Below are positions 25,705 to 35,668 of a stretch of DNA of 64,000 nt, piece by piece; the stretch's first letter is position 1; every line of letters begins with the position of its first letter. The position numbers and the translations under genes are program-made. Source of the stretch: Methanococcus voltae PS (GTDB lineage Archaea > AGJL01 > Methanococci > Methanococcales > Methanococcaceae); the NCBI RefSeq assembly GCF_024807035.1, contig NZ_JANUCQ010000005.1, positions 27,504 through 91,503 on the forward strand. The letters are read 5' to 3'. The notes beneath the pieces were generated by a model, which was not told the origin of the DNA, ran no database searches, and worked only from the letters and a program-made list of their open reading frames with translations.

Positions 25705-26285
25705 ATTGCCCCTATTCCTATTTTATATACATATATATTTTAAATATTACGTTCGTGATATTACTATTTACATTTATATGGCATAGTCAATAATTTAATA
25801 TATTAACTAACATCACGCCATAGTTGGTAGTAATTAAATGAGAAATAGATACCAGTAAATATCTTAGTATCTAGCTAATATTTAGTTAAAAACTTAAAAA
25901 TTTAAAAGTTTATTTAATATATTTTTTTATGTAGTATTGTATTTGCCCTTTGTAATACTTCATATTAATGCCGTTATGAATATATACCTTTTAATGTATA
26001 TCATAACAACATTAATATATTATTTAGTTATCATATAAATACTATGTACAATTAATTCAGAACTTATTGAACAATTATGTTATAATATTCAAAAATGGAT
26101 AAAAAAATATATAAATGATTAGTTTCCAAAATATTGGTTTCAAAATAAATTAAAAAGAATAGAAAGAAAAAATAAATTAATTTAAAATAAAATAAATTAA
26201 AATAAATTAATTTAAAATAAAATATAGGTACAAGACTAAAAATAAATAATTAAACTAAGTATTAATTTAATTATTATTAATTTAA
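25705..26285. other. Non-coding region between fttA 3' end and coiled-coil gene
   Basis: About 580 bp without a credible ORF. It contains two inverted repeats: TAGATAC/GTATCTA (25846-25873, loop 14) and a longer structure at 25962-26018 (separate entry). The part next to fttA is A-rich on this strand, T-rich on the transcribed strand, with repeated AATAAATTAATTTAAAAT units at about 26170-26225. Confidence 0.5.
25962..26018. other. Long imperfect hairpin, possible structured RNA or 3' element
   Basis: Three consecutive stems pair in order: ATATTAATG with CATTAATAT (9 bp), GTTATG with CATAAC (6 bp), and ATATAC with GTATAT (6 bp). They are separated by a CC/AA internal loop and a three-base bulge, and closed by an eight-base loop. 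That is 21 pairs in 57 nt. Orientation and function are unknown. Confidence 0.5.
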
Positions 26286-28193
26286 TTATCTTAACCTAAC
26301 GGAATCTAAATTCATAGGTGATTTAGTCTCTTTTTTGAATAATTTATACGCAGTACTTGCTAAATCGATACATTTAGACGCTTCACCATGTATAGTCAAT
26401 ATTCTATCTGGAATTGGTTTTAATTTCCTAAGGTATTTTATAAGTTGTTTTCTGTCACAGTGTCCTGAAAATCCTTCAAGTGTGTGAACAGATAATTTAA
26501 CCTTAATAGCTCTTGTTTTTCCGTTTTTACCCATTAAAGGTATCTCTTTCCAACCTTTTTGGATTTTTCTACCTAAAGTACCTTCACTCTGGTAACCTAC
26601 GAATACGATAGCGTTTTTCTCGTCATCTGCAAGTGTTTTAAAGTATTCGACACTCGGCCCACCTGTAAGCATACCTGATGTAGCGAGAATAATACATGGT
26701 TCGTCTCTACCGATTACGTTTCTTCTGTCTTTGGTATCTTTAACTTTCTTAAATACCTCTGATAAGAATGGGTTGTCGCCTTCATGGAAAATTCTGTTTC
26801 TCATGTTCTTTGATAAGTATTCTGGGTAAGCAGTGTGTATTGCGGTAGCTTCCCAAATCATACCATCTAAGAATACCGGAGCGTTGAATAATCCTTGGTT
26901 GTAACCTTCTTCTAGTACGAGCATTAACTCCTGAGCTCTACCAATACCGAATACTGGGAGAATTACTTTACCGCCTCTAGCGATAGTTTCAGAAATTACG
27001 CGTAGTAATTCTTTTTCTGTTTCATCCCTTTCAGGCAATACGTCGTCGTATCCACCATATGTGGACTCCATGATAAGTGTTTCGAGTCTTGGGAATTGGC
27101 AAACTGCAGGCTCTAATAATCTTGAAGCTTCAAACTTAATATCGCCGGTGTACGCTACGTTGTACAATCCATCACCAATGTGACAGTGTGCAATTGCGGA
27201 ACCTAATATGTGACCTGCATTGTGTAAAGTAAGTTTTACAGCAGGTGCAATATCTGTAGTAACTCCATAATCTAAAGGTATTGTATGTTTAATAGCATTT
27301 TTTACATCTCTTGATGTGTATGGAACTTGTTTACCTTCTTTTTCTGCAATATCTATGTAATCCTTTTGTAAAAGAGTCATTAAGTCTCTTGTAGGTTTAG
27401 TACAGTAAACAGGGCCATCGTAACCATATCTGAATAAACCTGGGATAAAACCACAATGGTCAAGGTGAGCGTGAGTAACTACTACAGCATCAATTTCGTC
27501 AATTGAAAATTCTGGCGCATCAAAGTGAGGGAACGCTTTTTCGTCGTCCATACCTACGTTAATACCACAATCAACCATGATACGGCTTTCCGGTGTTTGG
27601 TGGTATAAACAAGTTCTACCAACTTCACGGCTACCGCCTAAAAATGATGTTCTAATCCAGCAATAGTCTCTTAATTTAACATCTCTATGTATTCTTCTCC
27701 CTATTCTTCTAAGAATATCTTTTACGTCCGCTCTTTCTCTGTACATTGTTGACCTTATGGCCTTTATTGTATCAGATGGAATAGGTGGTGCTCTAACAGG
27801 TTTAGGCGCCCATTGAATTTCCTTTTTAATGTCCTCTAATGTGCTCCCTTCTTTACCGATTACCAAACCAGGTTTTTTTGACTCGATAATAACCTCACCG
27901 GTATTAGCGTCAAATATACAGTTTATAACTTCTGCATCATCAGGAACGATTCTTAAAATCCTTTCCTTTGCTATATCAGGTTCGAGTAAAACTGAAGGGT
28001 CGGGCCTTACAGCTATACGTTTTCTAAAATCTTTGGCAAGCTCCTTTATAAAATTATTTGAAAATAGTTCGGGGTTTTTAGCGTAAATTACTACTTCAGA
28101 ACCTTCAAATTCCACATCTGTAATTACGGCATTCCCAGGGGCTCTTTTTACTACATTATCTTTTAATTCGTTAAGTATTTCTTCGGCTGACAA
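26286..28193 (-). CDS. fttA: aCPSF1/FttA, archaeal transcription termination factor (beta-CASP ribonuclease with KH domains)
   Basis: This 635-residue protein cleaves nascent RNA 3' ends and drives transcription termination in archaea; this has been shown for the family in Methanococcus maripaludis and Thermococcus. The N-terminal half-size KH domains (to about residue 140) include VIGKEGSTLEDIK (GxxG at 112-116). The metallo-beta-lactamase core carries HAHLDH at 241-246, and the beta-CASP part contains GFSGHCDR and TIHGEA near the end. The start is TTG at 28191-28193 with GGAGGGA upstream. It is a single gene. The U-rich tandem repeats at many gene ends in this window are the kind of sequence it recognises. 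Confidence 0.96.
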   Translation of the reverse strand: MSAEEILNELKDNVVKRAPGNAVITDVEFEGSEVVIYAKNPELFSNNFIKELAKDFRKRIAVRPDPSVLLEPDIAKERILRIVPDDAEVINCIFDANTGEVIIESKKPGLVIGKEGSTLEDIKKEIQWAPKPVRAPPIPSDTIKAIRSTMYRERADVKDILRRIGRRIHRDVKLRDYCWIRTSFLGGSREVGRTCLYHQTPESRIMVDCGINVGMDDEKAFPHFDAPEFSIDEIDAVVVTHAHLDHCGFIPGLFRYGYDGPVYCTKPTRDLMTLLQKDYIDIAEKEGKQVPYTSRDVKNAIKHTIPLDYGVTTDIAPAVKLTLHNAGHILGSAIAHCHIGDGLYNVAYTGDIKFEASRLLEPAVCQFPRLETLIMESTYGGYDDVLPERDETEKELLRVISETIARGGKVILPVFGIGRAQELMLVLEEGYNQGLFNAPVFLDGMIWEATAIHTAYPEYLSKNMRNRIFHEGDNPFLSEVFKKVKDTKDRRNVIGRDEPCIILATSGMLTGGPSVEYFKTLADDEKNAIVFVGYQSEGTLGRKIQKGWKEIPLMGKNGKTRAIKVKLSVHTLEGFSGHCDRKQLIKYLRKLKPIPDRILTIHGEASKCIDLASTAYKLFKKETKSPMNLDSVRLR

Positions 28194-29235
28194 AATTGTC
28201 CCTCCTATTAATTACAAACAGGTTTATGTTTATAATTTATTAAAAGTATTGACTTGTACTTGTATTGACTGTTGACATGTATTGATTAGTAATGTTATCA
28301 CAATATTGTCTTAAAAATAACTGACTTAAATGGATTTAAAATAATGATTAAATAAATAATATCGTATAATATTGATTTAATCGTCTAATTGTGTTTAAAT
28401 TTAAATAAAACTAAATTTTACCTTTATATTTTAATTTTTAATTATTTTATAAGCGTATATAATTCTAAAAAATACTAATTTTAAAACTAAACTTAAAATT
28501 AACTTTAATATCTACATTATCGAACTATATATTGCTAAAAAAGAATCTCTTATTTTTTTAGTTACCTACTGACTTTAAGGTCGTTATTTTTACTATCTGT
28601 ATTGATTATTGTGATTACTAATTAATAAAATGATGATACCTAATACTATAAAATACAGGTTGATAATTAATCTAATTAATATAATTAATATAATTAATAT
28701 CGTAAAATGTGACATTTTGATTTTTGATATTACACTATTTACATACTAATTGTATATAATTAAAAAAGAACACTGCATATGTTCATATCTATAATCATAA
28801 TCATATAAAAAACATCATTATTTAATAGGTTGTATACAACTATGTTAATCATATATTTAATAGTATCTATTTATTCTAAAATATTTTAAGCTATAACATA
28901 ATGCACATTATAGTATAATATTATCTATTAAGTATCTCCTTTTTATATTTTTTGGTTTATTGCGCTATTATTTTCGTTACGGGTTATTAACATGTATAGC
29001 TTGTTTTATAGGGTTATTCATTAAATAATATGCTAGAAAAATAATAAAATAAAATAATAAAATAATAAAAATAATAAAAATTTAAATATATAGAATTATA
29101 GATATATTACATATATTAAATAAAGTTTTATTAAATTTTAGTAATACGGGAATTAAATAGTAACCAAAAAATATATATAGAACTTCAAAGTAATATTCAT
29201 ATAACAAATTATGCTATAATCTAGAGGTGGTATAT
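28194..29235. promoter_or_regulatory. 1-kb gene-free region between fttA and hsp20
   Basis: No ORF with a ribosome site is found. Short dyads are AAAATGT-G-ACATTTT (near 28706), GTTGTATACAAC (28829-28840), GAACA/TGTTC near 28770, and ATAATGCACATTAT near 28898. The hsp20 end holds AACCAAAAAATATATATAG (about 29162-29180), a good BRE/TATA, and the ribosome site GAGGTGGT. A long fttA leader or an unrecognised small RNA could lie here; the sequence alone does not show it. Confidence 0.45.
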
Positions 29236-29703
29236 ATGTTTGGTAGAGATTCAAACGACCCTTTCGATATTATAAAATCAATGGGCTTTATGGGTGGAAT
29301 GACAGATTTAGGTTCTGCATTCGGCTCGATGGGTTCAAAAAAGCACGTTAGAATGAATGGTTTAGAAATACAGGGCGAAGGATTTATGCCAATAACAATT
29401 ATTGATGGTGACGAATCAATAAAAATTATGGCATTTTTACCAGGGGTTGAGAAAAACAACATTGTTATAAACGCAGTTGGAAATTCAATTGAATTAAGGG
29501 CTAAAAGACAACCTTTAGCTGTAACTGAATCAGAAAACGTCATATACAATGAAATGTCTTCAGAAGAAGACGCATATAGGATGATTACGTTACAAACGCC
29601 GGTAAAGGAAAATGAATCAAAAGCTAAATTTGAAAATGGAATGTTAACATTAGTCCTTCCAAAATCAGAAATTTCAATCAAAAAAGGAATTGATATCGAA
29701 TAA
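29236..29703 (+). CDS. Small heat-shock protein, Hsp20/alpha-crystallin family
   Basis: A 155-residue chaperone that holds unfolding proteins. The alpha-crystallin domain spans about residues 50-150. It opens with a glycine-rich N-terminal arm (MGFMGGMTDLGSAFGSMGS), then has EGFMPITIIDGDESIKIMAF, and ends with FENGMLTLVLPKSE and the family's IxI-type tail near the C-terminus (GIDIE). The ATG at 29236 follows GAGGTGGT; the upstream GTG is inside that site. A strong TATA-like element stands about 60 bp before the start. A 33-nt element shared with the 21.2-kb locus follows the stop. Confidence 0.9.
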   Translation: MFGRDSNDPFDIIKSMGFMGGMTDLGSAFGSMGSKKHVRMNGLEIQGEGFMPITIIDGDESIKIMAFLPGVEKNNIVINAVGNSIELRAKRQPLAVTESENVIYNEMSSEEDAYRMITLQTPVKENESKAKFENGMLTLVLPKSEISIKKGIDIE

Positions 29704-29731
29704 ATTTAATTTATTCTATTAATTTTTTTAT

Positions 29732-29764
29732 ATTATTTTTATAGTATACTATTTTTATTATTTT
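29732..29764. terminator. 33-nt 3'-end element, copy 2 (dyad ATAGTATACTAT in T-rich flanks)
   Basis: An exact copy of the element at 21173-21205, here 28 bp after the hsp20 stop codon. The dyad is at 29741-29752, followed by further T-rich sequence. Likely the hsp20 terminator region. Confidence 0.55.
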
Positions 29765-29983
29765 ATTATTTCATATTTATTTTTTTTATTATTTTTTCAG
29801 TTTTTATTCCCCGTATTTTTTAAATTGTAGATATTATTTATATTCCTTAATTCATAAATTATTATATTGGTATAATAAATTACATTAAAATAAATAATAT
29901 GACCACGTATTTAGGATATAATTAACATAATAAGTATAATTATTATTAGTAATTACGTAACTAATGTAAAATTTGGTGATAAT

Positions 29984-31516
29984 TTGGTTTTTAAGGCTTA
30001 TGATATTCGGGGAAAATATAAAGAACAACTTGATTATGAATTTGCGTATTCTTTGGGTGTATCTTTAGGTGAAACATATAAAAATGTACTCGTAGGTAAC
30101 GACGTTAGGATAGGCTCTGAAGAACTCGTTAAACCGTTTATTTGGGGACTTCTAGACATGGGGAGCAAGGTTTATTATGCAGGGACTATTTCAACTCCAA
30201 AAATGTACTATGGAACCAAAGGCGGGGGCTATGATTTAGGCGTAATACTAACAGCTTCACATAATCCAAAAGAATATACGGGTTTTAAAGTATGTGATAA
30301 AAACGTTGTGCCCCTCTCACCGGTTGAAGATATTAAACCTAATTTTTCAAGATTGGAGATACAACATACAAAAATTGAGGAAATTCAAAACACGAAAATT
30401 TTAGATATCCCAGATATTAATTTTGACCCAATCGATGATTATGAAGAATATTTCATAAAAAAATTTAAAAACAGTTTTTCAGATGAAGAATTGGATAAAA
30501 TATCAATTTGCGTTGATTTTGCAAATGGTGCAACCACCATGGCTGAAAAAAATGTAATAATGAAGTTATTTAAAAATTATAACTTTATAAATGAGTGTCC
30601 CGATGGAACTTTCCCAGCTCACGAACCGGATACTTTAAAAGAAGAATGTTTACAGCAAATTAAAGACACTACCGTAATTACAGGAGCCAAAATAGGTCTT
30701 ATTTTCGATGGTGACGGAGATAGGCTAGGTTTAATAGATGAGACGGGTAACCCATTGAAAGGCGATATAATAACCGCAATAATTGCAGACCAAATTATGA
30801 AAGATATCGAATTGAAAAAAATAGATTATCCAAACTGCGAATATGAATGCGAATGTATATGTCACCCCATAAAGAAGAAAAAAGAAATGAATGGTACAAA
30901 CGATAAAAACGATAAAAACGATAAAGACAGCGAAGAAATAGTTACTCATACCACTAAACTTACAAAGGACGGCAAACCTTGTATAACTACGCCAAAAATA
31001 GTTTATGATTTAAGATGTAGCAATATAGTTCCCGAATTAGTGGAAAAACATAACGCAAACGCTATTAAAACTCGTGTAGGTCATTACTTCATCAAAAAAT
31101 TAATGCACGAAATCGATGCAGATTTTGCAGGGGAGTTTAGTAATCACTTCTACTTTAAAGAAATAGGGTATTTTGAAAGCCCTTTATTAGCTTTAAAGTA
31201 TATTCTAGAAGCTATGGACGATAATGATATGAAATTATCTGAATTAGCAAAACAATACGAAATATACTACCATAGCGGAGAAATAAACTTTAAATTGGCC
31301 GATAAAGATACACAAGAAAAAACTATTGAAACAATTAAAAATCATTTTAAAGATTGTAAAATAGAAACTATTGACGGTATTTCCGTATACTGTGGAGATT
31401 GGTGGTTTAATTTGCGTGCTTCAAATACAGAACCACTTTTAAGGCTTAATTTAGAAGCCAAATCCAAAAAAGAAATGAATGATAGGGTAGATTATATAAA
31501 AAGTTTAATTGTTTAA
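29984..31516 (+). CDS. Phosphomannomutase/phosphoglucomutase family phosphohexomutase
   Basis: This 510-residue enzyme interconverts hexose 1- and 6-phosphates, feeding sugar nucleotides for glycan and S-layer glycosylation. Seen in order: AYDIRG at the start, the phosphoserine loop TASHNP (residues 90-95, S92), the Mg-binding DGDGDR (about 242-247), the sugar loop GEFSNHFYF, and the phosphate-binding RASNTEPLLR near the C-terminus. An unusual hydrophilic insertion with CEYECECICHP and (KNDKND)-type repeats lies near residues 285-330. The start is TTG at 29984, five bases behind a perfect GGTGAT, and gives the canonical MVFKAYDIRG. Confidence 0.92.
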   Translation: MVFKAYDIRGKYKEQLDYEFAYSLGVSLGETYKNVLVGNDVRIGSEELVKPFIWGLLDMGSKVYYAGTISTPKMYYGTKGGGYDLGVILTASHNPKEYTGFKVCDKNVVPLSPVEDIKPNFSRLEIQHTKIEEIQNTKILDIPDINFDPIDDYEEYFIKKFKNSFSDEELDKISICVDFANGATTMAEKNVIMKLFKNYNFINECPDGTFPAHEPDTLKEECLQQIKDTTVITGAKIGLIFDGDGDRLGLIDETGNPLKGDIITAIIADQIMKDIELKKIDYPNCEYECECICHPIKKKKEMNGTNDKNDKNDKDSEEIVTHTTKLTKDGKPCITTPKIVYDLRCSNIVPELVEKHNANAIKTRVGHYFIKKLMHEIDADFAGEFSNHFYFKEIGYFESPLLALKYILEAMDDNDMKLSELAKQYEIYYHSGEINFKLADKDTQEKTIETIKNHFKDCKIETIDGISVYCGDWWFNLRASNTEPLLRLNLEAKSKKEMNDRVDYIKSLIV

Positions 31517-31590
31517 TTGAATAATAACTAGATAAATAATTAATAAATAATTATCATTTATTTATTATATATTTATCAATTATTATTATT

Positions 31591-32568
31591 TTATTTTTTA
31601 GAATTCTTTTCTTCTAATTCCTTATCTTTTTTAGTCCAATAATTTGCTAATAAAGGACCGGTTATATTATGCCAAACGCTAAATATTGCACCAGGTACCG
31701 CTGAAAATGGCGAGAAATACTGCGTAGCCAATGCAACAGATAAACCGGAATTTTGTACGCCCACTTCTACAACTATAGCTCTTCTTTTAGCTTCAGATAT
31801 GCCCAATTTTTTAGTAATTCCATAACTTATTAATAATCCAAGCCCATTATGCAAAATAACTGCAAGCAATACCAAAAGTCCTGAAGTTACTATTTTATCC
31901 GCATTTACGCCAATAATGGCTCCAACAATTAATATGATGGCTACCACTGACACTAGGGGCATTGATGACCTAAAAGGTTCTAATTTTTTGCCCATTAATC
32001 CATTTAATACTAAACCCAATGTTACAGGTAAAAGTACTATTAAAAATATGGATTGTATCATCGAAGATGCGGGAATCCCCACCCATTGATGAGCAAGTAT
32101 TAACGTCAATATTGGCGTTATTAACGGTGAAGCTACCGTACAAAATGTTGTTATTGCCACAGAAAGTGCCACATCCCCCCTAGCAAGATATGTAATCACG
32201 TTTGAAGCCGTACCACCTGGACAGCAACCTAATAAAATAACACCTACGGCTAATTCTGGAGGTAATTGCAAAGCTAGTGCGATAATATACGCTAAAAGAG
32301 GCATTAAAGTAAATTGTAAGCCCATACCTAAGAATACATCTTTGGGTCTCTGTAAAACTATTTTAAAATCATCAAACTTTAGGCTCATGCCCATTCCAAA
32401 CATTATTATTCCTAAAAATAACGATATGTGTGGTAACGCCCAGGAAAAAACATCTGCATTGAAAAATCCAATAATTGAGCCCAATATAACCCACAATGCA
32501 AAGTAATTTTCCGCAAGTCTTTTTATACTTTCAAAGACGTCTGAAAAAATGGTTAATATTTGGTACAT
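31591..32568 (-). CDS. Bile acid:sodium symporter (BASS/SBF) family transporter
   Basis: A 325-residue membrane protein with about nine to ten hydrophobic segments. The family core is visible as MFGMGMSL, then GCCPGGTASNVITYLARGD (the crossover motif) and VEVGVQNSGLSVALA. Archaeal and bacterial members move organic acids such as pyruvate or pantothenate with Na+; the substrate here cannot be told. The ATG at 32566-32568 follows GGGTGAT; the longer in-frame TTG lies in front of that site. Upstream is a phased T-tract repeat. Confidence 0.9.
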   Translation of the reverse strand: MYQILTIFSDVFESIKRLAENYFALWVILGSIIGFFNADVFSWALPHISLFLGIIMFGMGMSLKFDDFKIVLQRPKDVFLGMGLQFTLMPLLAYIIALALQLPPELAVGVILLGCCPGGTASNVITYLARGDVALSVAITTFCTVASPLITPILTLILAHQWVGIPASSMIQSIFLIVLLPVTLGLVLNGLMGKKLEPFRSSMPLVSVVAIILIVGAIIGVNADKIVTSGLLVLLAVILHNGLGLLISYGITKKLGISEAKRRAIVVEVGVQNSGLSVALATQYFSPFSAVPGAIFSVWHNITGPLLANYWTKKDKELEEKNSKK

Positions 32569-33030
32569 AAAATCACCCAATAACAAAATCTAAATCTAAA
32601 TTCATAACATAATTATTATTTAATAGTCTATTTATCTAATATTTTAATTAATATCCATTTAAAATTCTATTTAACATTATAACTAACATTATATCTAATA
32701 TTTTATCCCATAAGCTATTTATAATTAAATTGTAATGATTAATCATTATAAATTCAAGTTAAAATAATATAATTACTCATCATATATAAATATATCAAAG
32801 AAACTTTAAAATTTTATTATAGTACCTTATCACCCCTTATTTTTACAATACTTTTATACTATTTTTATACTATTTTTATACTATTTTTATACTATTTTTA
32901 TACTATTTTTATTTTAATAACCTATATATTGTACGAAAAAAATAATATATACTATAGATTATCTAAAGATTATCTAAAAAATTAGAATCTTTATTATTGA
33001 CTACTAACCTCATATCTGACAGGGGATATT
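32569..33030. promoter_or_regulatory. Divergent promoter region with phased T-tracts
   Basis: About 460 bp between two divergent genes. Its centre is a perfect 11-bp tandem repeat (32856-32910). On the right, AGATTATCT occurs twice (about 32956-32975) before the plus-strand gene, whose ribosome site is AGGGGAT. TATA-like stretches occur on both sides. Confidence 0.5.
32856..32910. repeat. 11-bp tandem repeat, five perfect copies (phased T5 tracts)
   Basis: ATACTATTTTT is repeated five times without a mismatch. T5 runs therefore recur every 11 bp, close to one helical turn, which is the classic arrangement for intrinsically curved DNA. Confidence 0.93.
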
Positions 33031-34164
33031 ATGTATCGATTTAAGATAAAAGATAATTCAAAGGGAATGGTAAGTTATCATATATCATATTGTTATGAAA
33101 AAGAAAACGAAACTGGATGCAATCATAGTAAAAATAGTAATCGTAAAAATAATATTAAAAATAATATTAAAAATAATAACAATGAAAAGAAATCGAATTA
33201 TGAATTAATATTTGATGATGAATTTATCCAAATTATGAATGAGTTACAGAGTGAAAAAAACTTTAATAATTACGTAGATATAATTGTAAATTCAATCAAT
33301 TATGAATTTGACGAAAAATTTTTAAAAGAATCAATATTGCTAAAAATTCCTACGTTTTACAATACAATAAACAAAAATATGTGTATAGGAACCGAAGAAG
33401 TTAAAGCAGATGCGCTTAATGATAATTTCTGCAATGAAATTTTTAAATATGTTAAATTAAATAATTTATATGACATAAATATAGAAAATAGCGATTTAAA
33501 AAGCCATATCTTTAGAAAAAATGTTATATTGTTTAATTTGTTAGATATTGAAGATGACTACCTTAAAGAACTAAAAAATAAATTAAAAAGAAATGGTGCA
33601 AAAAAAATAATCTTTATATCGTTCTTTAAATTATTGGGAAACCCTAAAGATTTATTGGAACAGATTACAAAAGAAGTTATATTACAGGAGTTAAATGTAA
33701 TACCTCGAAATAACCTGAATTCTGATAAATACGATTGGCGAGAATACCATATTGAGCAACTTCGTAGGGATTCTTCACTGTGTATAAATCTCATAAATAG
33801 CCTAAATGATTCGGATTTAGAGAAATTTTCTGAAATTATTTCTAAAAAATTAGAATATTTCCCAAACGACCCCAATTTAAATTTTAGTCTGGCAATAACA
33901 AATATTTTAAAAAAATACCCTAAAAAAGAAGATATATGCGAGTTATCATTTGAAAATGAGGGGGAATCGGATTATTACAATAATTATGTTGATAAATATA
34001 TAAAAAATGGATTAAATGAATTCAATGAGTTTATAGCAGAATATTTTGTACTGTATATCAATTTAAAATTTGAAAAAAATACTTTATTAAAAAATAAGAT
34101 GCTACAACCAATTATGGATGGATATATTCGGTCTTTGGCAAAATATGAGGGTGAAAACCTATAA
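33031..34164 (+). CDS. Uncharacterised soluble protein, 377 residues
   Basis: I recognise no family. The N-terminal 50 residues contain a Lys/Asn tract (NNIKNNIKNNNN) likely made by repeat slippage. The rest is rich in charged residues and looks helical, with alternating strands and helices near 200-260 (KKIIFISFFKLLG) and a tail of helices (PNDPNLNFSLAITNILKKYP) that could be tetratricopeptide-like. No signal peptide or membrane segment. ATG follows AGGGGAT. The next gene, a zinc-ribbon protein on the same strand, starts 120 bp later. Confidence 0.6.
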   Translation: MYRFKIKDNSKGMVSYHISYCYEKENETGCNHSKNSNRKNNIKNNIKNNNNEKKSNYELIFDDEFIQIMNELQSEKNFNNYVDIIVNSINYEFDEKFLKESILLKIPTFYNTINKNMCIGTEEVKADALNDNFCNEIFKYVKLNNLYDINIENSDLKSHIFRKNVILFNLLDIEDDYLKELKNKLKRNGAKKIIFISFFKLLGNPKDLLEQITKEVILQELNVIPRNNLNSDKYDWREYHIEQLRRDSSLCINLINSLNDSDLEKFSEIISKKLEYFPNDPNLNFSLAITNILKKYPKKEDICELSFENEGESDYYNNYVDKYIKNGLNEFNEFIAEYFVLYINLKFEKNTLLKNKMLQPIMDGYIRSLAKYEGENL

Positions 34165-34284
34165 TTGGATTTTGAATTGTAAATGATATATATTAAAAAA
34201 TATATATTTTAAATAAATAGGTAAATAAATAGGTAAATAAATATGTTAAAATAGAATATTATTATAAAATTAAGTGGTGAAATA

Positions 34285-34581
34285 ATGGAGTGTCCTATTT
34301 GTAAGGGGGAAAAATGTATTAAAATGTCAGCTATTGAATTATATGAAGGTTTAATGGACTTATTTTTCAAATATCAAGACCCTGAAAGCGATGTAACTTT
34401 TAAAAAATATCCTACGGTTGGAGAAATCGGCGCTTGTGAAGAAACTGGTAAAAAAATTTGGTATTGTCCGTACTGTAAAAAACCATTCCCTGAAAACTAC
34501 AAAACCAACGAAGTAACTATTAAATGTCCACATTGTGATAAAACACTTTGTATACCTGTTTCTAATAGAACTTTTTGTTAA
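34285..34581 (+). CDS. Small zinc-ribbon protein
   Basis: A 98-residue protein with three CxxC knuckles: CPIC near residue 3, CPYC at about 57 and CPHC at about 80, plus single cysteines (CIKM, CEET, FC). Two could pair to bind one zinc and the first could complete another site or bind nucleic acid. Between them is a helical stretch (AIELYEGLMDLFFKYQ). No named family is recalled. ATG follows GGTGAAA. Possibly in one unit with the preceding uncharacterised gene. Confidence 0.65.
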   Translation: MECPICKGEKCIKMSAIELYEGLMDLFFKYQDPESDVTFKKYPTVGEIGACEETGKKIWYCPYCKKPFPENYKTNEVTIKCPHCDKTLCIPVSNRTFC

Positions 34582-34714
34582 ATAATCCTTTTTTTAATTT
34601 TTAATTATTTTTACTTTTTAAGAAATAGAAATAGGGATAGAAACAAAAAGTAAAAATAATTAAAATAGAGAGTAAAATAAAAATAATAAACGTAAAAAAT
34701 AAAAAGAAATATTT

Positions 34715-35563
34715 TTAGTAAGGAACAGGCAAACCTAATTCTCTTCTTTGAACTATTTCTTTTTCATTTTTCTCTTTTTTCTGTAACGAGAGTTTTTGCA
34801 CTAAATCTAAACCTGGTTTTACGTCATCAATATTTTTAGTTTCTAAGACGCCCGCTTCAACCATTTTATTTATGTATGCTTCACCTTTTTCAGTTCTTAT
34901 AAATATGGTGCTCCAACCGTCTGGGCTACCAACTGAACCGGTTGAGATATCTGCAAGCTCTGCTGTGTAATCTGTGCAAATATGACAAGATTTCTGTTCA
35001 TACATATGAGTATCTTTCAATTTAACGGATTTTACATCACCATATTTTGAATAAACCCAAAATTTGCCTTTTCCGATGTCTGTTTTTAAAACGTCGTCCA
35101 TTCTGATACCTGCGTATTCTTCGACAATTGCTTTCATACCTTCATATGAAAAGTTTTCCATACAGAATATACCCATTACTAAAGCAATTTTGGAATCCGT
35201 ATGCCTAAATCCCATAGGATACTTGATTAATTTTCTTATGGCCTGCACTTGGCAAGGTGTTCCTACAATACCTACCTTTTCTAGTGCATATTCCCTAACG
35301 GCGTCTTTTAAAACTGACACATTAGGTGATACAGTATATTTGGTACCTGCTGCGTTTAAAACTTCTTCAGGAGTCGTAGCAACTTTCGGAGCGGCGTTAA
35401 ATCCATCTTCGGTGTTTGCAACAATCACACCATCGAGAAGTTTACTTTCTAAACCATATATGTAAGCTGCTGATACAATACCACCGTCTTGTGCCTTTTT
35501 TAAAATTTCTTTATCTGTGGCTCTTGCAGATATTACCGTTTTATAATTTCCAAATGGGTTCAA
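34715..35563 (-). CDS. frcB: F420-reducing hydrogenase (selenium-free), beta subunit
   Basis: A 282-residue subunit that binds FAD, F420 and an iron-sulfur cluster and passes electrons from the hydrogenase to F420. Family marks are [24 protein letters not shown] and the cysteine motif [15 protein letters not shown] with an earlier IFCMENF. The start is TTG at 35561-35563 with GGTGGT upstream. It is the last gene of frcADGB. The protein lacks any internal TGA, as expected for the selenium-independent isoenzyme. Confidence 0.95.
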   Translation of the reverse strand: MNPFGNYKTVISARATDKEILKKAQDGGIVSAAYIYGLESKLLDGVIVANTEDGFNAAPKVATTPEEVLNAAGTKYTVSPNVSVLKDAVREYALEKVGIVGTPCQVQAIRKLIKYPMGFRHTDSKIALVMGIFCMENFSYEGMKAIVEEYAGIRMDDVLKTDIGKGKFWVYSKYGDVKSVKLKDTHMYEQKSCHICTDYTAELADISTGSVGSPDGWSTIFIRTEKGEAYINKMVEAGVLETKNIDDVKPGLDLVQKLSLQKKEKNEKEIVQRRELGLPVPY

Positions 35564-35668
35564 AATACCACCACTAAGAAATATGAGCGTATTTCATTAT
35601 TCATTATTTTATTGAAGTTTTTCCTTTATTTTCCGTTTATCAATTATAAATTATAAATTATAAAGTAT

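Noticed and set aside
28829..28840. 12-bp palindrome GTTGTATACAAC as an operator
   Set aside because: Palindromes of this size are expected several times in 64 kb by chance and this one is not near a start or repeated.
29214..29681. 155-residue minus-strand ORF opposite hsp20
   Set aside because: Antisense to a clear alpha-crystallin gene with a good ribosome site; composition is that of a shadow frame.
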